Source: Legionellaceae bacterium UBA6148
GTDB lineage: Bacteria; Pseudomonadota; Gammaproteobacteria; Legionellales; Legionellaceae
Assembly (NCBI GenBank): GCA_002423125.1
Contig: DIUW01000049.1
Location: 1 to 17,806 of the forward strand
DNA: 17,806 bases
Direction of reading: 5' to 3'
Shown here: one piece after another, positions 1-5,824 of the stretch
How positions within the stretch are numbered: the first letter of the stretch is position 1
Layout: each line of letters begins with the position of its first letter
Made by a program: the position numbers and the translations under genes
The notes under the pieces: generated by a model
What the model was told of the DNA's origin: nothing
Database searches by the model: none
What the model saw: the letters and a program-made list of their open reading frames with translations, nothing else

Positions 1-403
1 TTCTAGAGGGCCAATCGTATTGGAAGAGTCTTTTTTTGTGTCTTTAAAAATGAGGGGATTCATGAGCTAGCGAACTGGTAAATGATTGCTTGACCTGGTT
101 GGTCAATGAATCAAATTCATCGTAGGGTTTACGGTGATCTTGTCCATGTACAGAAGTGAATTTTGTTTGAATAAATAAATTACCGCGTGTTTCTTGACTG
201 GTTGTTAAAAATTGCTGAATTGCATCACCAACGGCTTCTTCAAAATAATGCCTGCGCTGATTGGCTGTATCAATACCTCGAAACCCCGCCTTGAGCGCCT
301 GGATTACCAAGCGTTTAGTGTCATCTTCTTTCCAAGCTGTACCATATAAAATAGAAGGAATGATCGAAGTATCACAGGGCACTATTGTTTGTTGATGGTT
401 CAT
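1..403 (-). pseudogene. Aldo/keto reductase, broken N-terminal part
   Basis: Readable from an ATG at 403 for 119 codons to a stop at 44-46. The protein resembles the N-terminal third of NADPH-dependent aldo/keto reductases: a strand with ILYGTAW, the GFRGIDTA motif with catalytic-type Asp45, Tyr53 after it, and Lys81 in IQTKF. The frame then ends in an unrelated short tail just where the family's next strand, with the fourth tetrad residue (His), should come. In the +1 frame the DNA continues as NPLIFKDTKK and runs off the window edge, which resembles the region just after that strand. This suggests a small internal deletion plus frameshift, not a natural short protein. A full enzyme would be about 270-320 residues. 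The gene diverges from osmC. The fold is fairly sure; pseudogene status is inferred because the window ends here. Confidence 0.65.
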
Positions 404-518
404 TTTATTTCACAGTCTCTTTTGGCAGAAGGTTAAATTTAATATAGACTTTAATTTGGTGATTATACTCGTAAATGGCAATAACGTGGTAAGTCGATTA
501 AAGATTAATAAACTAAAT

Positions 519-523
519 AGGAG
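519..523 (+). promoter_or_regulatory. Ribosome binding site of the OsmC gene
   Basis: AGGAG lies five bases before the ATG at 529 and fixes the start of the OsmC-family gene. Confidence 0.7.
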
Positions 524-528
524 CGACA

Positions 529-957
529 ATGAAACGTCATGGATCAGCCGAATGGCAAGGTGGTTTGAAGGATGGGAGAGGGACTGTTTCGACGGAAAGC
601 GGAGTTCTTAATCATACCCAATATTCATTTACAACGCGTTTTGAGAGTGGTCAAGGTACAAATCCAGAAGAACTGATAGCAGCGGCACATGCAGGATGTT
701 TTTCAATGGCATTTTCTGCTCAACTTGAAAAAGAAGGTTTAAAGGCTGAAAGCATTAAAACGACAGCAACTGTTTCATTAGAAAAATCAGAAGAGGGATT
801 TTCTATTCCTGCAATTCATTTGCAGGTGACGGCCAGAGTTCCCAATGCTTCTCATGATGCATTTAATCAGGCTGCAAAAAATGCTAAGGAAGGCTGTCCA
901 ATATCTAAATTAATGAAAGCAACGATTACGATGGATGCCACATTAGACAATGTATAA
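529..957 (+). CDS. osmC: OsmC family peroxiredoxin
   Basis: A 142-residue protein, the usual length for OsmC, a cytoplasmic thiol peroxidase that reduces organic hydroperoxides. The key features are present: Arg37, Glu47 in NPEELI, Cys57 in AAHAGC as the peroxidatic cysteine, and Cys123 in EGCPISK as the resolving cysteine. Spacing matches the E. coli enzyme (Arg37, Glu47, Cys59, Cys125). The start is set by AGGAG five bases upstream. The gene is followed after a few bases by a dehydrogenase on the same strand, so the two are probably co-transcribed. OsmC proteins are typically induced by osmotic or stationary-phase stress, but no clear promoter could be read in the 125-bp upstream gap. The family call is firm; OsmC versus the close relative Ohr is judged by the short N-terminus and the residue spacing. 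Confidence 0.9.
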   Translation: MKRHGSAEWQGGLKDGRGTVSTESGVLNHTQYSFTTRFESGQGTNPEELIAAAHAGCFSMAFSAQLEKEGLKAESIKTTATVSLEKSEEGFSIPAIHLQVTARVPNASHDAFNQAAKNAKEGCPISKLMKATITMDATLDNV

Positions 958-971
958 AAAGGAGGGTGCGT

Positions 972-1850
972 GTGAATATTGCGTTTATTGGGCTTGGTGC
1001 CATGGGCAGTGCAATGGTAGAGCGGCTACTACTGGCGAATTATACTGTCACTGTATTTAATCGAACGCACGAAAAAGTCATGCCGTTGGTAGCGATTGGT
1101 GCGCATGATGCTCTATCTATACCCGAAGCAGTTGCTAATGCCGATGTTGTAATGACAAGCCTGCTGGATGATGAGGCTGTTTTGGCCGTTGCGCATACTA
1201 TGCTCCTGCGTATGCAACCAGGGGCTATTCATATTGGTTTATCGACGATATTGCCTACCACCGCTGAAACGCTATTAGATATTCATCAGAAAGCGCATAC
1301 ACGTTATATATCTGCCGTTGTTTTAGGTGTGCCAGCTGTGGCTCGCGAAGGTGGGTTGACAGCTTTTTGTGCAGGAGATAAGCAGTCGATTGAGATGGTT
1401 CATCCTCTGTTATCTACTTTCTCAGCGCATGTGATTCCGCTGGGTGATGAAGTTGATATTAAAGCCCCCAATTTAATGAAAATCTGTATGAACTATAGTT
1501 TGATGACGGCACTTGAGCTCATGAGCGAGCTGTTTGTGTTTGCTGAGAAAAGTGGTCTGGATAAAGAGATCGTTAAAATGGGATTGCAGCAAATATATGG
1601 TCATCCTGCCTTTAAACGCTATATTGATAAAATTGCTGAACGAGATTTTGATCAAGTGAATTTCACGATGACTGGCGGCCAAAAAGATGCGCGCATTTTT
1701 CAAGATGCTTTTTCAGAAGCAGGCGTGGCTCCTGAGCTCTGTAATCTTCTTAACAAGCGATATGAAACCGCAATGTCTATGGGTATGAAGGACAAAGATT
1801 GGAGTGGTATTTATGAGGTTGTGAGAAAACAGTCGAAATTGCAGGATTAA
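972..1850 (+). CDS. NAD(P)-dependent 3-hydroxyisobutyrate dehydrogenase-family protein
   Basis: Beta-hydroxyacid dehydrogenase family (3-hydroxyisobutyrate, tartronate semialdehyde and related reductases); the substrate cannot be told. The N-terminal Rossmann fold carries IAFIGLGAMGSAM. A substrate-loop region follows (GLSTILPTTAE, then GVPAVAREGGLTAFCAGD). The catalytic-type lysine is Lys170, with Asn174, in NLMKICMN. Length is 292 residues, normal for the family. I chose GTG at 972 over the in-frame GTG at 966: the Shine-Dalgarno AAGGAGG ends at 965, directly against the 966 codon but six bases before 972. The gene follows osmC closely. Its stop overlaps, on the opposite strand, the stop of the convergent tautomerase gene (shared TTAA at 1847-1850). 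Confidence 0.85.
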   Translation: MNIAFIGLGAMGSAMVERLLLANYTVTVFNRTHEKVMPLVAIGAHDALSIPEAVANADVVMTSLLDDEAVLAVAHTMLLRMQPGAIHIGLSTILPTTAETLLDIHQKAHTRYISAVVLGVPAVAREGGLTAFCAGDKQSIEMVHPLLSTFSAHVIPLGDEVDIKAPNLMKICMNYSLMTALELMSELFVFAEKSGLDKEIVKMGLQQIYGHPAFKRYIDKIAERDFDQVNFTMTGGQKDARIFQDAFSEAGVAPELCNLLNKRYETAMSMGMKDKDWSGIYEVVRKQSKLQD

Positions 1851-2227
1851 CTCCCTGCAATGTGATAGTCCTGATCAAGCACACCTAAATTCCCTATGCG
1901 AATTCTTGGGATGCAAACTAGGTTTTGTGCTTGGACGAGTGGAACAAGGTTTTTTTCCAATATAGTCATTAGATTTTTAGCAAGTTCTTTTTTTAATAGT
2001 GATCGTTGATCGGTTTCAAGCCAAAGGATCTCTAAATAAACTTTCGTTGCTTTTTCGTCACCGAGACCAATATACGAATAGATTTCCTGAATGATCCCGC
2101 TATGGCAAGTATTTATATTCAAACCCGGTATTTTTCCAAGCTCGTTATGAATATCAATGAATAAGTCAGTAAAATTAATGTGTGCGGTATCAATATTTTT
2201 TGATATTTTTAGAGAAATCTGCGGCAT
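1847..2227 (-). CDS. 5-carboxymethyl-2-hydroxymuconate isomerase-like tautomerase
   Basis: A 126-residue protein, the same length as E. coli HpcD/HpaF. It begins MPQISLKISKNI, matching the family pattern in which Met is removed to expose a catalytic N-terminal proline. The C-terminal half (LEILWLETDQRSLLKKELAK) matches the family's strand plus Arg-containing helix. The classical role is isomerising 5-carboxymethyl-2-hydroxymuconate in homoprotocatechuate degradation. No other gene of that pathway is nearby, so the true substrate is unknown. The start has AGGGA seven bases upstream. It lies 28 bp downstream of the LuxR-type domain gene on the same strand, probably in one operon. Family assignment is from pattern only; divergence from E. 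coli is large. Confidence 0.65.
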   Translation of the reverse strand: MPQISLKISKNIDTAHINFTDLFIDIHNELGKIPGLNINTCHSGIIQEIYSYIGLGDEKATKVYLEILWLETDQRSLLKKELAKNLMTILEKNLVPLVQAQNLVCIPRIRIGNLGVLDQDYHIAGS

Positions 2228-2255
2228 TTAATCATCCCTATAAGCTGAAAAACAT

Positions 2256-2774
2256 TCATGCACAATGTGCAACAGCACTAGACATAATTAGATTGTATTG
2301 ATCAAACAGTTGCATGCAGTCGAGTATAAATATTTCTAATGTACCTGTTTTCTCCAGCATGAGGTATCTGGCTAAATCGTGCTCTTTTAATTCGGTGGCC
2401 AGTGCAAAAATATATTTTCTTTGTTGATATTTTCTTGCTATCGTTAATCCGTTATATAAGCCGAAAGACGCTCTACCACACATTGTCCTTTTTTCACCAC
2501 CATGAAGATGGGTGACTTGCTCCCATGGTAAAGCTATAAATGTTGTGTTTTCAGCAATTCGCTTCAGTGGGTCACTCAATATGAATTTTTCGTCGTAATA
2601 AATATCCATCCAATTCTCTTGGGTACAAAACCGATAACGCATGCCGCTATCAGTTCCCATAAAATAGAAATAATCACATCCTAACTGCTTGAGCGAGCGA
2701 AAAGCTTTGCTGAATTGCAGCTCGAATGGCTCTGGAAACTGATTGTTTGAATTTCTGTTTAAGGCTAAATGCAC
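2256..2774 (-). CDS. LuxR-type autoinducer-binding domain protein without HTH
   Basis: A 172-residue protein resembling the ligand-binding half of LuxR/TraR quorum-sensing regulators. Visible family features are Trp55 and Tyr59/Tyr60 in ENWMDIYY, the Asp-Pro pair at 68-69 (SDPL), Trp84 in LPWEQV, and FGLYNGLTIAR near residues 104-114, corresponding to the family's FG-x-x-x-G strand. Full regulators are 230-250 residues with a C-terminal LuxR helix-turn-helix; here the protein ends right after the sensor domain. The next gene starts 28 bp on, leaving no space for a frameshifted HTH. The start is GTG at 2774, supported by AGGAAA seven bases upstream. It diverges from the MFS transporter across a 72-bp gap. 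No LuxI-type synthase is in the window. Domain call is good; ligand and function are unknown. Confidence 0.65.
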   Translation of the reverse strand: MHLALNRNSNNQFPEPFELQFSKAFRSLKQLGCDYFYFMGTDSGMRYRFCTQENWMDIYYDEKFILSDPLKRIAENTTFIALPWEQVTHLHGGEKRTMCGRASFGLYNGLTIARKYQQRKYIFALATELKEHDLARYLMLEKTGTLEIFILDCMQLFDQYNLIMSSAVAHCA

Positions 2775-2846
2775 GAAGATATTTCCTGCTGTTGTCCCAT
2801 AGGATTCAATGGTAGAATAAAGTACTCGATATTTGACTAGATGTAA

Positions 2847-4082
2847 ATGAAAAAAATTTCGATCGTGTCTGCTTTTCTCGGAACGCTGATAGAAGTGTAT
2901 GATTTCAGTGTGTTTGCTTTCCTTATACCGATTCTGTCAGAAGTATTTTTTCCCTCTTATTCAAAAAAAACAGCAATAAATTTCGCCGTATTAGCTTATG
3001 TGATCAGCTATGGCATCAAGCCATTTGGTGCCATAGCCTTCGGTTATTTGATGGATTTATATGGTCGAAAAAAGATTTTATTGGTGACAACACTGCTAAT
3101 GACTTTGGCAACCGCAGCGATTGGTTTTTTACCGACGGCCATGCCAGGGGTATATCCATGGTGGGCTATTATTGGATGTAGAATAATTCAGGGGTTATGC
3201 ATATCTGGGGAGTTTACCTCAGCGATCATCATGGCTGTTGAGCAAGGAAAAGAACGCCCCGCGTTCTCAGGTAGTTTGGCATTCATGGGCGGTAGCTTAG
3301 GCCTGTTATTTGCAAATCTCAGTACGTTTCTGCTTCTAACTTTCATGCCTCATGAGCAGATCACTCAATATGGGTGGCGTATCCCTTTTTTAATCAGTAC
3401 ATTTTGCTGGTTCATATTGTTTTTTATTAGGAACAAAATTAATGACGTTGTTATCGATAAAGACTCTGTTAATCAAGGGCTTTTGGAGTTGATAAAAACG
3501 CATAAAAAACAATTGACCGCGATTTTCATCACATCAAGTTTATCTGCCTCCGCGTTTTATATGACATTTATTTTTATGCCCACTTTTTTATCTTCGTCTT
3601 TAAATCTACATTCGCATCAACAGTCTATTCTAATAACGCTCATCTGTTTATTGGTGTATTTGCTTGCTCTTCCAGTCGGGGGGATGTTGGCCGATAAAAT
3701 CGGAATAACGAGGCAAATAAAAATATCCTCTTTGTTATATTTGCTATGTTCTTATGTTTGTTTTGCAGTGCTACCTAGCTTAAATGTCATGGGCTGTATG
3801 GGGGTCTTAATTTTGTTTGCACTGATTCAGGCGTTGCTCAATTCAGCGTTGCCTGCATTCATGGTTACTAAATTTGATCCGTCTCAGCGTGGTAAAGCAT
3901 TGGCAATCTCGTATAATATAAGTTTGACATTATTTGGCGGCTTAATACCTTATTTGATAATGACTAACGAGAACCCTGTTAATCCAGGGCTGGTGATAAG
4001 CATTTGCGCTGCTGTAACCTTAATCGTAATTCGTAGAGTGGGAAAACATTATGGTGATTTACGAAGTGAACCTCAGTATTGA
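2847..4082 (+). CDS. MFS transporter, metabolite:H+ symporter (MHS) type
   Basis: An inner-membrane permease of 411 residues with about 12 hydrophobic segments. The first helix carries TLIEVYDFSVFAF, the E-x-YDF signature of the MHS subfamily (ProP, KgtP, shikimate-type transporters). The loop 2-3 motif GYLMDLYGRKK is at residues 66-76, and RIIQGLCISGEF (112-123) is the matching R-x-x-QG-GE motif. A second copy of the loop motif is GGMLADKIG in the C-terminal half. Substrates of the subfamily are organic acids, osmolytes or amino-acid derivatives; this one cannot be specified. The Shine-Dalgarno is weak. The last 32 bp overlap the DUF4286 gene. It is divergent from the LuxR-type domain gene, which may reflect shared control. 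Confidence 0.85.
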   Translation: MKKISIVSAFLGTLIEVYDFSVFAFLIPILSEVFFPSYSKKTAINFAVLAYVISYGIKPFGAIAFGYLMDLYGRKKILLVTTLLMTLATAAIGFLPTAMPGVYPWWAIIGCRIIQGLCISGEFTSAIIMAVEQGKERPAFSGSLAFMGGSLGLLFANLSTFLLLTFMPHEQITQYGWRIPFLISTFCWFILFFIRNKINDVVIDKDSVNQGLLELIKTHKKQLTAIFITSSLSASAFYMTFIFMPTFLSSSLNLHSHQQSILITLICLLVYLLALPVGGMLADKIGITRQIKISSLLYLLCSYVCFAVLPSLNVMGCMGVLILFALIQALLNSALPAFMVTKFDPSQRGKALAISYNISLTLFGGLIPYLIMTNENPVNPGLVISICAAVTLIVIRRVGKHYGDLRSEPQY

Positions 4083-4374
4083 TGCGGATGTTTATGCTGA
4101 TTATATGGTGTGGTTAAAAGAGCATGTGAAAGAGATGCTTCAATTCCCGGGATTTATTCAAGTCAGCCTGTTTGAACAAGAATCGAAAGAACCGGATGGG
4201 GATTTTTCACAGGAAAAATTGACAGTCCAATATCAAATAGAGGATAGAGATAGTTTAGAAAAATACTTAACCGAATTTGCACCTAAAATGCGCGGCGAAG
4301 GGATTAATCGTTTTAAAGATAAATTTTCAGCCGATAGAAGAATCTTTAATGTCCAAGATATTATTCTGAAATAA
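4051..4374 (+). CDS. DUF4286 family protein
   Basis: A 107-residue protein starting MVIYEVNLSIDADVYADYMVWLKEHV and continuing with MLQFPGFIQVSLFEQ. This matches the DUF4286 family: small proteins of predicted ferredoxin-like alpha/beta-barrel fold with unknown function. No signal peptide or membrane segment is visible. Its ATG lies inside the 3' end of the transporter gene, 32 bp before that gene's stop and in a different frame, so translation is probably coupled to the transporter. The overlap is longer than the usual 4-bp kind. The family call is from motif memory; no role can be inferred beyond co-expression with the transporter. Confidence 0.7.
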   Translation: MVIYEVNLSIDADVYADYMVWLKEHVKEMLQFPGFIQVSLFEQESKEPDGDFSQEKLTVQYQIEDRDSLEKYLTEFAPKMRGEGINRFKDKFSADRRIFNVQDIILK

Positions 4375-4397
4375 TATACGCAAGTACGTATTAAATG

Positions 4398-4426
4398 TTG
4401 ATTGATACATAATCATGGTATATCAT
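4398..4426 (+). promoter_or_regulatory. Putative sigma-70 promoter of the AlpA-like gene
   Basis: TTGATT (4398-4403), a 17-bp spacer, then TATCAT (4421-4426). This matches the -35 box at four of six positions and the -10 box at five of six. The predicted start is near 4433, about 40 bp before the GTG at 4474. Confidence 0.45.
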
Positions 4427-4440
4427 GTGTTTTGTGATAT
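4420..4440. repeat. Inverted repeat overlapping the -10 box
   Basis: ATATCA (4420-4425) and TGATAT (4435-4440) form a 6-bp inverted repeat with a 9-bp spacer, running from the -10 box across the predicted transcription start. Its position would suit an operator, perhaps for autoregulation by the downstream HTH protein. The arms are AT-rich and short, so chance is possible. Confidence 0.3.
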
Positions 4441-4473
4441 GTCAGTTAAATATTAAATACGGAGGAAGTTGCT

Positions 4474-4680
4474 GTGGATAAAAAGGTTTATAAAGAAGCT
4501 GAGGCTGCAAACTATATTTGTATGAGTCGTTCCTTTCTCTCTCAGGATAGGGTGAACGGGACATTGGTTAATCGAACGCCGGGACCAAATTATATTAAAA
4601 TTGGTCGATCAATTCGATATTTAAAAGATGATTTGGATTCGTGGCTAGACCAACACCGCTATAAAGCACAGGCATCGTGA
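4474..4680 (+). CDS. AlpA/excisionase-like helix-turn-helix protein
   Basis: A 68-residue protein consisting of a single MerR-like winged HTH of the AlpA/excisionase class (HTH_17 type). The pattern is EAANYICMSRSFL as the first helices, then a G-P-x-Y-x-K-I-G-R wing, IRYLKDDLDSWL, and a short basic tail. Such proteins act as excisionases or small transcription regulators in integrative elements and toxin-antitoxin loci. The start is GTG at 4474, with GGAGGA seven bases upstream (4461-4466). No integrase, toxin or other mobile gene is adjacent; it stands alone between DUF4286 and the convergent cyclotransferase-like gene, about 0.9 kb from the 3' end of tRNA-Arg(CCT). It is either a remnant of an integrated element or a domesticated regulator. 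Confidence 0.75.
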   Translation: MDKKVYKEAEAANYICMSRSFLSQDRVNGTLVNRTPGPNYIKIGRSIRYLKDDLDSWLDQHRYKAQAS

Positions 4681-4687
4681 TGAATGA

Positions 4688-4736
4688 TTGATACTTCGCG
4701 TGACTGCAAAATTTCTTTGTTAATGCGAAGTATCAA
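4688..4736. terminator. Inverted repeat between convergent genes, possible bidirectional terminator
   Basis: TTGATACTTCGC (4688-4699) and GCGAAGTATCAA (4725-4736) are perfect 12-bp arms with a 25-base loop. The right arm lies inside the last codons of the minus-strand gene ending at 4720. There is no clean T-run, so a classical intrinsic terminator is uncertain, but transcripts from either side would fold here. Confidence 0.45.
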
Positions 4737-5490
4737 CAGAGTTCTCAAACCTTATTTTCTTAAACTGTTTTGGCAGCAGTGTTTTTAATAAAGAATCTAC
4801 CTGCGCTGCATAGGGCTCAAATAAAGAAGGCCGCCGCGGAAAAATTCTATCGTTTATCCAATACACAGGCCATTGATCAGTGCTTTTAATGCAATCTTCG
4901 GCAAAATTTTTGATTTTAAACCGTTCTTCAATTTGAACACACCCTCGTAGAAAAGTATCAACATAGGACTGCACAATGGGGTAATCATGTGTTGGATATT
5001 GATGATTTTCTTTGGTTGAAATATAAATCCAAACTTGCTTTTGAGTAGGCAGTGTCGCGGCAATCACATTTAACCCTTCTAAACTCAACGCTCTCCTGCA
5101 GTAAACGCGTTCTCTCTTGTCATACTGCTCCATCTTTTTTGGATCACTTAATTTGTATATGACACCATTAAAGGAAGCCTCAGGATTTTCTGATACAGAT
5201 AAAAACGTTGCATTCAAGCCAGGCAAATTACCATGTGCTGACCAGCTTCGCTCATATCCCTTTATTACGGCGGGAAAACTATCCTGAGCTGTGGGATCGG
5301 TTCTCTTTTTTGATTGCTCATCAATGAGGCTTCTATAACCAACGATATATTGCGGAAGGTGATTATTTATCTTGGGGTGGCATATCAATGCAGAACAAGG
5401 CAGCGCCCAAACTCCTAAAATAATCGCTTTCAACACTCGCATGTTTTTATTGCTCGTTATGGCGATGCACTTTAAGCCATTAAGATACAT
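4720..5490 (-). CDS. Gamma-glutamylcyclotransferase-like protein, probably exported
   Basis: A 256-residue protein with the gamma-glutamylcyclotransferase (GGCT/ChaC-like) pattern: YIVGYRSLI (49-56) as the substrate-binding glycine/serine turn, PAVIKGYERSW, then NGVIYKLSD, and DKRERVYCR (124-132), whose Glu127 sits where the family's catalytic acid is found. A C-terminal extension of about 90 residues has no recognised domain. The start is uncertain. ATG at 5490 gives a hydrophobic stretch buried from residue 17. ATG at 5442 would put MRVLKAIILGVWALPCSALIC at the N-terminus as a signal peptide, which I find more sensible, although neither start has a strong Shine-Dalgarno. Export is unusual, since GGCT enzymes that cleave glutathione-type peptides are usually cytoplasmic. 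The gene converges on the AlpA-like gene. Confidence 0.7.
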   Translation of the reverse strand: MYLNGLKCIAITSNKNMRVLKAIILGVWALPCSALICHPKINNHLPQYIVGYRSLIDEQSKKRTDPTAQDSFPAVIKGYERSWSAHGNLPGLNATFLSVSENPEASFNGVIYKLSDPKKMEQYDKRERVYCRRALSLEGLNVIAATLPTQKQVWIYISTKENHQYPTHDYPIVQSYVDTFLRGCVQIEERFKIKNFAEDCIKSTDQWPVYWINDRIFPRRPSLFEPYAAQVDSLLKTLLPKQFKKIRFENSVDTSH

Positions 5491-5563
5491 TCATTTAGCA
5501 CTCTATGCGCACTCTACATAATTCGATTGACAGCTTGCAATTTGGTTAACTAATTGATAAATA

Positions 5564-5640
5564 TGGTGTCCCAGGCAAGATTCGAACTTGCGACCTGCCC
5601 CTTAGGAGGGGGCCGCGCTATCCAGCTGCGCCACTGGGAC
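5564..5640 (-). tRNA. tRNA-Arg (anticodon CCT)
   Basis: A full 77-base cloverleaf on the minus strand. Acceptor GTCCCAG pairs with CTGGGAC, the D stem is GCGC/GCGC, the anticodon stem GCCCC/GGGGC encloses loop CTCCTAA (anticodon CCT, reading AGG), and the T arm is GCAAG-TTCGAAT-CTTGC. The discriminator is A and the 3' CCA is encoded (TGG at 5564-5566 on the plus strand). tRNA-Arg(CCT) is a known integration site for several genomic islands in other bacteria, but I saw no second copy of its 3' end in this window. Confidence 0.97.
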
Positions 5641-5710
5641 TTGGTAGTGAGTGTGTTGTTGGTGCTGAACTCATCGAATGTTCAATTTATATGGCGTGAG
5701 TTTACTGTTA

Positions 5711-5758
5711 TCTGTGGTGAATAACAACCTTTGCTCTCATCTTATTCACATATTCAGA
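5711..5758. repeat. Inverted repeat between tRNA-Arg and the ETF-QO gene
   Basis: GTGAATAA (5717-5724) pairs with TTATTCAC (5742-5749), and the outer TCTG (5711-5714) with CAGA (5755-5758). It lies downstream of the ETF-QO gene and upstream of the tRNA, so it may end the operon transcript, but no T-run follows on the minus strand. Confidence 0.3.
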
Positions 5759-5824
5759 ACTCGTTTTTTTCACCAGATGATCACTGGAAGCAGTAAGCGT
5801 TGGGGTTATCCATAAATTCATAAT

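Noticed and set aside
966..968. GTG at 966 as start of the dehydrogenase
   Set aside because: It directly abuts the AAGGAGG ribosome site; GTG at 972 has proper spacing.
2228..2255. Possible frameshifted LuxR helix-turn-helix after the sensor domain
   Set aside because: Only 28 bases separate it from the tautomerase start, too little for the roughly 60-residue HTH domain.
4474..5640. A complete integrated island at tRNA-Arg
   Set aside because: No integrase and no duplicate of the tRNA 3' end could be seen within the window.
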